Assembly: GCA_000320605.2 (NCBI GenBank) | Contig: KB445801.1 | Span: forward strand, 825,506-889,505 | Source: Gelatoporia subvermispora B | Taxonomy: Eukaryota; Basidiomycota; Agaricomycetes; Polyporales; Gelatoporiaceae | Direction of reading: 5' to 3' | DNA: 64,000 nucleotides | Part shown: piece by piece, positions 10,437 to 21,896 of the stretch | Position numbering within the stretch: the first letter of the stretch is position 1 | Layout: each line of letters starts with the position of its first letter | Notes under the pieces: model-generated | Databases searched by the model: none | What the model was told of the DNA's origin: nothing | The model's input: the letters and a program-made list of their open reading frames with translations, nothing else | Program-made: the position numbers and the translations under genes

Positions 10437-13107
10437 TATAACATACTACTGATGCTGATCATCAACTGAATAGATGGCACAGGACCACTCAGACGGATTC
10501 TCAGAGCCTGCAGGAGCAGGTCTAACAGAATGGACTGAGCTCGCTTCGCAAATATTTCACCCACCGCCGACGGCCTACGACCTTCCCTCAGGCCATATGG
10601 CAGTTGCAGAGGACAGGTGCCTTGTGCACACGGCGAGTCCTCCCTGTCCGACAGACACCACTCCGACTCATCTCCTGAGAAGCCAAACTCCTCGCTCGAG
10701 GAGTCCGATACTGGGTCCAAGATGGGCATCGAGTCACCCTCGCTACCGTCGTCGTTATCAGACGAGCACCACCCGTCATCTGACGAGTCAGAAACGCTAG
10801 CCAGACCCGGCAAAGTGTCGTAAAGGTCCTCTGGGGAATAGGCCATAGCGCGTTTCCAAGAATAAGTCACTGAGCGAGACTTCAGCAGTCCGGCCTCATC
10901 ACTGGTCACATCAAGGACACTGGCAGCATACCAGGCCTGAGGACCTATCCCGACACAGTTGAGCTCAAGCTCCATTGTGAACACCGTCCGGGAGGCCAAC
11001 TCCTGAAGCTCCTCCGTATCGTGGTGTCCAAATTCGATATTGGACGAGTAGATGCCGGGGGCCCGGTCCTTCCGGTGAGTCTTAACTTTCGCAGCGCGAG
11101 GGCAATTCTGAGCAAAGTGGCCAGTCTCCTTACACAGATAACACTTTCCCTCAGCCGCCAATTGAGCGCACTCCTCTGGAGTCAGCTTAAGGTGCTCGTG
11201 TTTTGGCGGTTTGGGCTTCCGGCCATCCTGCCTAGTAGACCCCACCTTGGCGGCACCACGAAGGTCACGACCAACGGGAGACCTGCTCTTCTGATCAGTG
11301 TGGGTCTTAGGATTCCCGTGCCCCTTTGGCTTCGGGTCCCTAGCATCCTGCTGTTTACTAGCCGAGCCAGGCGCCCTCTCTGCCCTTTTATTCGCTCTTT
11401 CCTTAGCACGAGCCGCCTCTTCCAGCACCTCGGCGGCGTGTAAGACAACCTTCCAGGATTCTGTCGTCGGGGACATTTCCTTAGATATTAGTCCCTCGAT
11501 TATATATCCTTTGAAACCCCGCCAGAGTTTCCTCACTTTTTGGGTTTTCGTGAAGTCATCCACAACCCGGAACATGCGCTGAAGCTCGTGAGAGTACTCC
11601 CGAACAGACATGTTCCCCTGGCTGAAGTTATCCAGCTTGTCACGCATACGGTCATGGAAATCCGCGGGGAAACAGTAGTTAAATAATCCGATGAAAAGCT
11701 CATGTAGAGACCACTCCGAAGGGTTACCCAAAACTACTAATGTATAAAAGCTGTAGGCTTTCCCGGATGTAAAATGCGACAGAGAGAAAGCGTATCGCTT
11801 CTTGGACAGTCGGTACCCCGCCAGGTATTCTTTCGACTGTTCCATGAACTTGTAGAATTTTTCGATGTCCGCCTGACCACTGTATGTCTCGGGCTCATGA
11901 GGCTTCAACCGAGGGTGTTTATCCTCTGCTCTAGTCTTCGACCGTCTAGTAGAGCCACCTCCTCCGACATCGAACTCCAAAGAGTACCCATGGGAGGATG
12001 GTGCCTCCGACTCGTCTGATAAGCATGAATCCCCCGGAGCCGGGCTCATGGAGCGCCGCGACCGGCGTGCCCGCCTCCCCTTGAGATCACTAAAAGCCTT
12101 GCCCAGGAACCCTTCCGGTTCTACTTGGGTTATAGGCTGCAGTGACGAGAACCTGGGCCGAGTCTCCCTTGTGGATTCCGGCTTCATCACCGCCTCCACT
12201 ACCTTGTTGGCGGCGCCCCGGTCATACTCGCCCTCACCCGTAACACCACGTTCCTTGACCGTCTCGCGGACCTGGGGCACCTCGGCAATAGCCTCAGGCA
12301 TCGGTTGGGCCGCCCCTTTGAGGGCCAAGGCCCGCTCGAACATCAACTTCAGCTCGTGTAGTTCAGCCTTCAGGCTTTCCACCTCGGACTGGTTATCTAC
12401 CAGGGGCACTGGTTGCGAAATTTTACTGTCCAACCTGTCCCCTTGGGGAGCTTGTAGTCGACTGACATAGTAACTATCTAGTTCCCTCTGCTGAACGTGG
12501 GGGTCCAGCTCCGCCAGGTCAATCTCCAGTGCCCCCCAGTTGTTGGGGTCGACAGACTTCCCTTTATCGAGGGAGGAGGGCCCAGCACAACGTTCTCCCG
12601 CCGCTTCTTGCTCGTCAGGCGGTTCTACGTCTTTCGAGATGGCCTCACTATCTCCCGCCTCTTTTGTGAGGTGGGGCGGGGCATCCTTTTTCCTTCCCCA
12701 ACCACTCGCATCGCAGCCCGTCGGCTCGTGAGAGGTTGTGGTCTCGGCGTTCACGTGAGAGAGCCAGTTCCTACCAGCTTCTATCACCGCCGATGTACCC
12801 GTGTCCGACTTTTCGGACAAGGTCTCCGAGAGGAGGACAGAGCGGATAACCTCCTCCTCTGCTTCCTCAACTCGGGATGTCTCCTCTGCCCCGAGGGCGG
12901 GAGGGGGTTTCGCAACTACGGCAGGGCCGTTCGTAATCTGGTAGTGAAGGTATTGGGACGCGCCTCTTCAGGTGGGTACTCCGTCACGCTGTCAAGAGCC
13001 TCATCAGGTTCTCTATTCAGAGTTGCGAGGTACTCACCAGGGACAGAAGGGGTCCTCGGTTCTGTGTTCTGTGAGGCCAGTGTTCTGGCCTTGGAACGAG
13101 TAAACAT
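10436..13107 (-). pseudogene. Gag polyprotein of the minus-strand element
   Basis: The N-terminus (MFTRSKARTLASQ) begins at 13,107. That frame stops at about 12,916, and the remainder is open in another frame to 10,436, so one frameshift separates them. The main part has an acidic/polar N-terminal region, a capsid region (PETYSGQADIEKFYKFME, then FSQGNMSVREYSHELQ) and a CX2CX4HX4C zinc knuckle (CYLCKETGHFAQNC), followed by a long acidic Ser-rich tail. This is the nucleocapsid layout of Ty3/Gypsy Gag. Confidence 0.75.
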
Positions 13108-13289
13108 GCTCGTGTGTTTTTCCTTTCTACTCGGGAAATGGTTTGTTGAAGCCGGTGAACTCGTTCGAGTTCTTTTTCTTGTGATGTCGCCTGTCCGAGG
13201 TGATAACTGGAGTTGATCAGACTCCGTTGCCCAGAAAAAGCGACTGCGACATATTTTGTAAAGCGAGAAGTCTTAAACTGTTAAAAATA

Positions 13290-13639
13290 TGTAGCGCTCG
13301 CGACCAGATAAGGCAAGTCGGTGGCACCACAAGAGTGAAAAGCGAGAGCGTCGGACGGTTGAGTAACAGGGGTAAAGACTGATTCTCGTATCCTAGCTAA
13401 GGTACAAGGAATCTCGAACCCGACCTATGTATGAAGATCCAGCCACTCGGGGCTAGCTGACACAGGAACTACATGGTACTGTATAGCAGCAGACGAGGGC
13501 CGGCGGATTAAGTAAATAGGGCGGAGTAAAATAGGAAAGCAATACAATCGGAGTAAAGTAATGCAGACAAACATACGGAAAAGAAGGTGACTTCCCAAAA
13601 GCGGAAAGAGAGCGCCACAGTACGGTGCGGCCCGTTACA
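13290..13639 (-). repeat. Candidate 5' LTR of the minus-strand element
   Basis: On the minus strand this 350-bp segment begins TGTAACGG and ends GCGCTACA, giving TGTA...TACA termini, and it is pyrimidine-rich near its start. It lies 182 bp upstream of the Gag start. No second copy is in the window, so the boundaries are inferred from the termini alone. Confidence 0.5.
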
Positions 13640-13897
13640 TCGGCCCGGCTCTTCCAGGCTGTGAATTCCAACATCAGTAGTATCATCGCCGTCATCTGGA
13701 TGAACGGATGCTCCTGCTACCTAACGCTTGTGTACTTACTATCCGGCACTGTTCATGTTTACCTTGTGTACTATGCAGCACACTCGAAGCTCGGGACAAA
13801 CATATTATATATGGTACAATGTCCGCCGAAGCTTTGTCTAGGCTCTAGGAGTATGCTCAACGCCAGAACAATGTCGATATGTGTGTCGACGCACATT
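13640..13897. other. Retroelement flank, no gene seen
   Basis: AT-rich DNA between the candidate LTR and the 3' end of the next gene. No coding frame, tRNA or repeat is convincing here. Confidence 0.5.
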
Positions 13898-14519
13898 TCA
13901 GTCATTGAACAACCCGCCCCCTTCCTGAGGACCCGAGCCGACGTCCCGTGAGGTTGCGTGCTTCTTCACACCCGTGCGGATTTGTAGGAGCTCCTGTTGC
14001 CAGCCTTTGAATTTACGGAGGAGGGCGTCCTCGTCGGTAGACGCGCCTGCGCTCGCTTCTTCACGTTGTAGGGTGGCGACTACTTTGCTCAGGGAATGGT
14101 CGAGGTCGCCCAAGATACTTTCGAGCGCAAAGGGGTTGCTCATGCTCTGCATAAACCCGGCTTCATGCTCGCCGCCTGTTCCGGGTACAGACTCGCTAGG
14201 TGCAGCTGCAAGAGACGAATCACGTTAGTGGTTCAAGAGGATGCGATGCTGTCGAAATATATATCTACCTTGCGGATCTGACCTGGGGTATACCTGTTGG
14301 GTCAGGTAAGTGCGGGTTACGATGTGGAGGAACGGTCAGCCTACTTGGCCTGGGTTCTCCCGCGATGGTGATGGGGGAATGTCGGGAGTGACTTTGCTGA
14401 TGTACTTGGCGTCCTCAGGGAACTTCGAGTCGACTACACAATGAGTCTGGGTCAGCACCGATGTTGTCTCCGGAATCCTAACAACCGGATTTCTATAACA
14501 TACCATCTCCCAGTGACAT
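13898..14519 (-). CDS. Small four-exon gene, unknown function (145 residues)
   Basis: Exons (minus strand): 14504-14519, 14345-14433, 14269-14293 and 13898-14205. All introns are GT-AG (51-70 bp) and the total is 438 bases in frame. The predicted protein starts MSLGDVDSKFPEDAK and ends GGGLFND. The first half is Pro/Ser-rich and probably disordered. The second half (NPFALESILGDLDHSLSKVV, later LRKFKGWQQELLQI) looks like two or three amphipathic helices. The first and third exons are only 16 and 25 bases, which hides the gene from simple ORF searches. I do not recognise a family. The helical C-terminus could be a small subunit of a larger complex, but that is speculation. Confidence 0.6.
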
Positions 14520-14803
14520 GGTATATATCGAGACTACGCGGGTTCGGAGATATTGAGTACAGATCTGAGACAGACTTGAGCGCTCTGCCAAGTACGCGAA
14601 GAACTACACGCCTACTCAGAAACAGCTCGAATCTGAATGACGTCGTAGTCAGTGGAATGAATACGCAGCATCGGCATGAATACGAATTTATACGGTGCTG
14701 GGCCAAACTCGGGTGGAGGACACGGGTGGAGTGCACCGATGACGTATGTCTCTTATGCTAACCGCCCACTTTGACTCCCCGCCGCCTAGGTATGCACGAT
14801 CTG

Positions 14804-14854
14804 AACTCTCACATGCACATATGCAAGGCGCTTGCATATGTGCATGTGAGAGTT
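14804..14854. repeat. Perfect 24-bp inverted repeat with 3-base loop
   Basis: Arms 14804-14827 and 14831-14854 are exact reverse complements around GCG. It lies between the start of the small gene and the 3' end of the polysaccharide synthase gene. No terminator or transposon context is visible. Confidence 0.9.
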
Positions 14855-14944
14855 ACTGCGTTCGCTCAATTCATGCCGATCACACGATATGAAAGCAAGA
14901 AAATTTATTGTAACAAAAAAGACATGACAGTACATGGAAAAGCA

Positions 14945-15010
14945 ACCGCGATATTACAAGACCGCGATATTACAAGTGTCGCAGTATCACAAGAACCGCG
15001 ATATTACAAG
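14945..15010. repeat. Four-copy 16-17 bp tandem repeat
   Basis: ACCGCGATATTACAAG occurs exactly at 14945-14960, 14961-14976 and 14995-15010, with a diverged copy at 14977-14993. It lies within about 120 bp of the synthase stop codon and is probably in its 3' untranslated region. Confidence 0.85.
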
Positions 15011-15062
15011 GGCACGAGACATTACATGGGCAAGAGACAGCACTGTTGGCTATGAATCACAT

Positions 15063-18000
15063 CTACACAATCGCATCAGGAGGCTGGGCAAGTCTTGCGA
15101 AAGCCGGGGCCCGCGGTGACTTCTTTTGGGTGATGACCTTCTCGACGGGGTCCACGAGAGAGTCCGACGACGCCTGGGGGGCATCCGGAGTGATGATGTA
15201 CTTCGGGAGGTACGGCAGGCGCGTGAGCGGCTCAGGCGTAGTCGGCCTAGAGTCGAACGAAGACGCGGTGCTGGCAGTCGTGCGCAGGGAGACCAGAGAG
15301 GGCTTGCGCGAGTCGACTTCGCTCAATAAGTGCGTGGGCACCGCCTTGCGGACGGCGAGATGAGTCTTGGCCGGTTCTGCGGATGCGGATGTATCGACAA
15401 CCTTGATGATTGGCCCGGAGGCGCGGCGAGCGTCCTCAGCTTCAAGCGAGGCGTCGAAGATGGACTCCGCCGTAGTGATTGACTGGTCCAAGCTAGGCTC
15501 ACGAGTGCCGCTGGCGAGAGTGGAGCTGGCGTCGATCGAAGCGACATCCCCGTCGACGACAGGCATGGCGGCGGTGGTGGCCTTCTTGCCGCGGCGCATA
15601 CGCTTGAGGAGAGCACGGCGCTTCTTGTTGCTGCCGACGGCCATCTCGATGTCGTTCCCCTTGGACTTGGCTGCGGCGCGACTACGCATCTTCTTCCGCA
15701 ACACGTACATGAAGTACTTGGCCTCGCCGGTGATGACGTCTGAGTAGGCATGAATGGAAGGGACGAGACCACCGACGGCGATGAGCCAGAAGTACGGCTG
15801 GTGGAAGATAGTGGCGAGGAAGTAGCCAAGACCGGTGGACAGAGCCATGTACCAGGCGATGAGGTGACCGACGTGAGTGGCACGCGAGAGGAAGGACTCG
15901 GGGCGAGCGAACTCGGACTTCGAGCGAGCGGAAGTACCCCAGTTGGTGATGTGAACCGTGAAGCACGCGAACAGCTTGGAAGGCAGCAGACCGAAGAAAT
16001 ACTGAGATCGGGATGTGAGAAGCTGCAATTTACATCGGGGCGGCGAAAAACATACCATGACACCGTAGAAGCCGAAGAGGAACATGGTGGGATCCCTCAG
16101 GCAGATAACACCGTAGACACTCTTGATGAGCGCGACACCGAACATGGTCGACAGCCAGATGACAGGGCGCAGCCAAGTGGTAGGAGTGTAGAGCATGCGA
16201 AGGACCGTTGCGGTGAGCACCATGGGGTAGAGGAACTGCTTGGTGGTCTCGACGGTGAGCCACTGTGGCGCGAGTCAGCGGCGTCTCCGAATGATCATGA
16301 GGAGAAAAACGTACGAATTTGTGGTAGGCGAAGCTCTTCGGGAACCAGAACGCTTCACGGAAGAACGACTTTGACCAACGCGTCTGCTGCTTGACCCAGC
16401 GAACGTAACCAGCGGGCGTGTCACTGTCGCAGCGGGCGAGGTGCGTGTAACCGGTCTTGTGTCCGAGCGAGAGTATACGGTTCGTGAGGTGGCGATCATC
16501 ACCGAAAGTGGTCTCCTTGCCGAGGAAGGACTGAAGAATCCAAGGGCCTAGGACATCCATGAGATCCGAAGTCCTGTACAAACCGAGCTACGAGGGAATG
16601 AGCGACGACCTAGAGTGTCATAGAGCAAATCACATACCGGGCCGGACAAGCATCCAACACAGCCGAAGGCGCTCTGGCAAGCACGCTCGACGTTGAAGGC
16701 GAACCAGTAGCGAACCGAAGACATGAGCGCGAGGAAGGAGTCCTTCTTGTTCCAGATGCGAACGTCACCAGTGACACCACCGTAGCGGCTGTCGCTGTAG
16801 AGCAGGGCCATCATGTTCATGACTGCATCCGGGTAGACATAGGTGTCGCTGTCGGTAGTGAGCATCGCGTCCTTGGTGTCGAGGGCGTACGCGCCGACGA
16901 CGAAGGCCGTGAACATGGCGTGACGCTTGTGACCGTGGGGCCTGTGCGAACGTCAACAACGGTCGGAAAGGAGTAAAGCAGTGAAGACGTACTGGGAGAA
17001 ACAGATGCCCTTCCAATCCGACCAACGCTCCGCGGTGGCTTTCGCATGCAGGTAGTTGAGCATATAGTTCCAAGCGACCTCGTGCGCCTCAGCTTGGCCA
17101 GGGCGCGGCTCCTGAGTGAGCCACATCTTGAACTGTTGCCAACGGGTGAGGGGCGGGTGACCGAGTGAGTTTAGCACCTCATGGTACTTCTCCTTGTACA
17201 TGACGGAGAGCAGGACGGGGAGGTGAACGATGAGGCGCTCGTCTTCAGGGAACGCCTTGCCGAATGCATTTGCCATATCGAGATCAGGCTGGTCGTTGCC
17301 GTCGACGACACCGATAATGTGCTTGATCGGGTACTCCTGCGCCTGGAGCGACTTGAGGCACTGGAAGGCAGAGTGAGAATGCAGAAGGCAATCGGATGGC
17401 GCGAATGACTTACAGCGAGCCAAGCCTCCTCGTCCTCGCGATACCCGACGACCGCGATACTGCACTTAGGCAATTCAGTAAGCGGAACACCCTCGTCAGC
17501 GGCACCAGCAGCAGCACGCTGCGCGACGCCCTTGACAATCGCCGACTTCGGCGTCATTTTGTTGACGTGGCGGCGATTGAAGGAAGCCGCGATAGTCTGT
17601 ACGGTGAAGTCTGATGAACAGTTAGCGTCGTTCGAGGGGCAGAAGAGACTACTGAAAGCGTACCAAGAACGAGCAAAAGGCCGTACATGCCGAAGCTCCA
17701 AGGGCCGTAAGTGACGATCCTCAAGCGCATACCGTAACCGACGAGCAAACTGATGACGACAGCCAAGCTGATAGCGATCTTGAACGTCGCACGGTACTTG
17801 CGGATGCGCGGCTGGTCGCGCTCGACCAAGTTGAAGGGAGGAACGGTCCACGGGTGCTCGTGCAACGCGGGTTCCTCAAGCAGCTTCTGATCGGCGAGGG
17901 GCAGCGTAGCGGTGGAGGCGCTAGGCTCGACACAAGGGATCTCGGGGTCGACGTATTCGAGCGCAGGCGGAACCTCGGGCGGTGACTCGAACTCGAACTC

Positions 18001-18984
18001 ATATTCATCCAGCTCGTGATAGATGCTGTTGTCTTCGTTGAGACTGTCGGCGTCGTCATCCTCGTCGCGGATGGACACGTTCTGGTACGATTGCGCGCCG
18101 CGGGCGTAAGACTCGCCGACAGACTCAGAGTCAGCGGCGCTCTGAACGGCGGTGATCGAACTTCCATCGTCTGCGGTCGGCGGGACTTCCAGGAGGGCCG
18201 GCTGCTGCAGGGCCTGAGCATGACGGGGCACGGACGACTTGATGCGATCGAAGTCAATGGCCTCAGAGATGCTCTTGCGGGGACGCGAGCGGCGAACCTC
18301 AATGCTGCCGTCCTGAGACTGAGCAAAGGAAGGGCTCAGGGGTGACAGCGGGCCATTAGAGCTCTGAGCGAAGGAAGGGCTCAGGGGCGACAGCGGGCCG
18401 TTAGAGCTCTTGCCTTTGCTTGAGTCAAAACGCGAGAACAGCGGAGGCGACGGCAGCGCCATAGTGGAGAGGTTGGGCGTCGACGCGGAGGGCGAGAGCA
18501 TGCCCTGGGACGAGCGTGAGCGCATTCTATCCGCCCAACGCTTGGGATCACGCTCGGGCAGCGGTGGGGCGGGCGAGCCGATGCGGGAGGGGGAAAGCGA
18601 GGGCGATGTAGACTCCAAGCCGAAGTCGTGGATCTTGGATGAACGTATGACCTCCTCGTCGCTGTGCTCTGACTGCACATTGGTGTCGGTGACCGATGGA
18701 ACGTAGTCAGTCGGGTCTGTGATATCCGAGCCAGCGTCCTCAGTAGACCGAGCCTGAGTAGCCTCCGAGCCCTCGTCTGAAGATTCCAAGGAGTCGTCAG
18801 ATACCGAACCGACAGACTGCCTACGGCCAGGGGCATCGGATGGCGGCGAGTCCTTCGCGAGAGCGGCGGCGGACAGAGACGGTGTGGAATTCGAATGACG
18901 CAGCATGGGACGAAGACCAGCTCCCTTACTAATCCAGCGAGACTGCAACTTCGACAGTACGGGAGGAGTAGAAGGCTGTGCCAT
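15063..18984 (-). CDS. GT2 polysaccharide synthase, hyaluronan/Cps1-like (1,202 residues)
   Basis: Seven exons: 17664-18984, 17414-17610, 16993-17360, 16638-16941, 16315-16587, 16056-16262 and 15063-16001; 3,609 bases in frame, all introns GT-AG. Residues 1 to about 390 are Ser/Pro-rich and probably disordered. Hydrophobic segments at about 395-440 precede a family 2 glycosyltransferase domain: CSIAVVGYRED, VVDGNDQ, TDSDTYV near 660 (DxD-type metal and donor site), FGDDRHLTNR near 758 and QQTRW near 795 (the Q-x-x-R-W motif of processive synthases). Several membrane spans follow, then a basic, Ser-rich cytosolic tail from about 960. The enzyme should sit in the plasma membrane and extrude a polysaccharide made from UDP-sugars. 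The nearest family I know is the Cryptococcus Cps1/hyaluronan-synthase-like group rather than true chitin synthases; the product is not determinable from sequence. Confidence 0.85.
18314..18403 (-). repeat. 45-bp tandem duplication inside the synthase gene
   Basis: Units 18314-18358 and 18359-18403 are nearly identical and encode two copies of a 15-residue Ser/Pro/Leu-rich block (SSNGPLSPLSPSFAQ) in the disordered N-terminal region. The repeat preserves the frame. Confidence 0.8.
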
Positions 18985-20138
18985 CCATCAGTAAAGGGGA
19001 ATGTCTCTCGACGAGCATTTACTCACCCGGCCAATCGCTGAGGAGTTAGACCTGCTAAGCACAGCGTGCCTCAGACGGGACGGATCCGCGTGGAGAGTCG
19101 ACTGAGAACGAGTGTTCTCAAGGTCGGGCATGACAAGCAGAGTGGTTCGTAAAAGTCAGAAGAGCGGAAACAGAGAAAAGTTCAGCGCAAGATGCAAAGG
19201 TGGATTCAGCCATGTTACGGTACTGCTTATATGTGGGGGGCCCACCGAGCGTCGGACACGCGGCAGTTGCAAAATTATCGTTCAGGAAACAGATCGACGG
19301 ATGTTCCGCTATCCGTCCCCGGAGCAGCGCGGCGCCCACATCCTAATCGAGCTCTTCCGATGGTCGATTGAATTGAGGACGAGCGGATGTATGGACTCCA
19401 TAAGGTCACGTGGTAGCGGTTCAGCCCAATTAGGAAATTTTGTGTAGATTGTCCAGGCCCACCCGGCGAGCGGAAGGTCGCACCATGCGCCGTTCATAAT
19501 TTTCCTGACACGCCGGCCAGGAAAATACCTAATGCCACGGTGCTTCGCTCACGTTGGCCGGAGGTTAGTTGAGTCTGTAATGCAAAACATACCGGCGGCA
19601 CAACCAAACGATCAAGGGGGGACGTTCCCTCCCTGAGCGTTTGGTTGCGCCGCCGATATGTTCTGCATTACAGACTCAAGTCGCAAGTCGCCCGTGTACT
19701 AAGTCGGATTGTAGTCTCAGCACCGCATGTCGAAATCAAACCTCCGTATCGCAAGTCGAAGTCAAACAAGTTCCATATGCACGAGTACACAGCAGAAAGA
19801 TCCTCGGTCCGCCGGTCCAGAATCAGATTGCATCGGAGATAGACCAGAGGCATTTTTTTGAGTGCAAAAAGTTCAAGTCCTTGGCCTATACCCCGCAGGG
19901 CTTGGCAAACGTGGAGGAGAAGACGAGGGGGAAGTGACAGGTGAAAAGGTGACTGTCACGGCAGGTTGTGAGCGACAGGCAATGGGACTGTGACTGTGAC
20001 TCAATTGTCGGCGCTTCATGATCGTTTGGGAAGCGCCGGCGTTTTCTGGCAGAGGCACGCGTCGACTCTTTCGTCGATTCGGTTTGATTTGTTCTTCCTA
20101 TTACCTCTTCGCTATCCTACATCCAGGGAATCTCGATC
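18985..20138. other. Divergent intergenic region between synthase and eIF2-gamma
   Basis: 1,154 bp with no coding frame I can support. It must hold the promoters of both flanking genes. The only strong structure is the long inverted repeat at 19569-19679. Confidence 0.5.
19569..19679. repeat. 46-bp imperfect inverted repeat (foldback)
   Basis: Arms 19569-19614 and 19634-19679 pair with four mismatches around a 19-base loop. The outer 16 bases of each arm (TTGAGTCTGTAATGCA and its complement) match perfectly. No clear target-site duplication flanks it. Confidence 0.9.
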
Positions 20139-21896
20139 ATGCCGGGAGACGAGACAAAACAGAAGATCCATGATGAGGAGAGCGAGGCCGAGGAGAGTGA
20201 CACCGAGGAGAACATCGTCAAGGTGGACATTGATCCGTCAAAATTGACTCCCCTTTCGCCGGAGGTCATTTCGAAACAGGCGAGTAATGTAGCCGATTGC
20301 GTATGCTTTAGTTGACCGGGTTTTGTAGGCCACCATTAACCTGGGTTCGTGGACTCCAAAGGGAAGCGCATAGTCTCAAACTGATGTCATTCTGTAGGAA
20401 CGATTGGCCATGTCGCGCACGGAAAGTCAACGGTTGTGAAGGCCATCTCTGGTGTTATGACTGTCCGATTTAAGAACGAGCTCGTGCGGAACATTACTAT
20501 CAAGCTCGGTTACGCTAACGCCAAGGTGCGCCGGACGAAGTGCTCCATTACTCCGCCCCGGTACTGATGTTGCACCATGTGTATCAGATCTACAAGTGCG
20601 AGAACGAGGCATGCCCCCGGCCAGGATGTTACCGCTCGTACCGCTCTGACAAGGAGGACAATCCGCCGTGTGAGCGCCCCGGATGTGGACACCGCATGAA
20701 GCTTGTCCGCCACGTCTCCTTCGTCGACTGCCCGGGACACGACATTCTGATGGCTACCATGCTGAACGGTGCTGCGGTCATGGATGCCGCATTATTGCTT
20801 ATCGCCGCCAACGAAACCTGCCCGCAGCCGCAGACGTCCGAGCACTTGGCAGCAGTCGAGATTATGAAGCTAGAGAACATCATCATTCTGCAAAACAAGG
20901 TCGACCTAATCAAGGAAGCACAAGCGTTGGAGCACTGGAAGAGTATCTCTGCATTCGTCAAGGGTGCGTTCTAGTTAGTCGTTCGTGCTTCCAGAGCCAG
21001 ACTTACCGCCCCGCAGGCACGGTCGCCGAGTCGTCGCCCATCGTCCCCATCTCTGCGCAGCTAAAATACAACATCGATGCCGTCAACGAGTACATCGTGA
21101 AGCGAATACCCATTCCTACGCGCAACTTCACTGCCGACCCCAGACTCATCGTCATTCGTTCCTTCGACGTCAACAAGCCCGGTGCGGAGGTTGACGAGCT
21201 CAAGGGTGGTGTAGCTGGTGGGTCTATTCTCACTGGTGTCCTGCACCTCGGCCAGGAGGTCGAGATCCGTCCTGGTATCGTCACCAAGGACGCGCAGGGC
21301 CGGAACCGCTGCAAGCCCATCTTCAGCCGCATCGTCTCTCTTCATGCGGAGAGCAACCACCTGCAATTCGCTGTCCCCGGCGGTCTCATTGGTGTCGGCA
21401 CTCGCATTGACCCGACGCTCTGCCGTGCGGACCGTCTCGTCGGTCAGGTCCTCGGTGCACCCGGCAAGCTCCCCCAGATCTTCACTGGTACGTATCTGTA
21501 TACCATTCGACTGCAGTATCTAGTTTCTGACCCTTGGCAACGCAGAGCTCGAGATCAGCCTATTCCTGCTCCGCCGGCTGCTTGGTGTCAAGACGGAGGA
21601 CAAGAAGCAGACCAAGGTGACCAAGCTCACCAAGAACGAGCTGCTCCTGATCAACATTGGTTCGACGTCGACCGGTGGTCGTGTACTGAGCGTTAAGGCA
21701 GACCTTGCCAAGATTCAGCTTACGTCGCCCGCGTGTACCGAGATTGGCGAGAAGGTTGCTCTGTCACGGCGTATCGAGAAGCACTGGCGACTCGTTGGTA
21801 AGCGGCTCTCACTTGTCACATTCTGCGGCCAGAAGCTAACCCCAGTGATCAGGATGGGGAAGTGTCCAGAGAGGAACAGTGCTGGAGGTGGATTAG
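20139..21896 (+). CDS. GCD11: Translation initiation factor eIF2 gamma subunit (475 residues)
   Basis: Seven exons: 20139-20279, 20329-20344, 20398-20525, 20588-20963, 21017-21487, 21546-21797 and 21853-21896; 1,428 bases in frame. The protein is a GTPase that binds Met-tRNAi and GTP and forms the ternary complex delivered to the 40S subunit. Visible motifs: P-loop GHVAHGKST, switch II DCPGHD, NKVD and SAQ guanine-binding loops, and the zinc-ribbon insert [11 protein letters not shown]...CERPGCGH. Its length is near that of human eIF2-gamma. The start gives an acidic N-terminus before the conserved [19 protein letters not shown]. Exon 2 is only 16 bases, and intron 1 begins with GC rather than GT (20280-20281). 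Confidence 0.95.

Larger units (their letters stand above)
7530..13639 (-). mobile_element. Degenerate Ty3/Gypsy element on the minus strand, integrase and 3' LTR missing
   Basis: Reading from high to low coordinates: candidate 5' LTR (13,290-13,639), Gag with zinc knuckle, aspartic protease, RT and RNase H, then a Ser/Pro/Arg-rich tail ending near 7.53 kb. No integrase or second LTR is present. The protein type (INHTIPLKDK..., VDSKDTYEQIRI, FMWVTDHKGLIHLLNQR) is a Gypsy lineage known from Polyporales genomes and is clearly different from the neighbouring chromovirus. It is disabled by TGA at 9432-9434 and TAG at 8133-8135 and 8046-8048. The left boundary is approximate. Confidence 0.8.

Noticed and set aside
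18016..18345. Plus-strand ORFs antisense to the polysaccharide synthase
   Set aside because: These are shadow frames of a GC-rich coding exon on the other strand.
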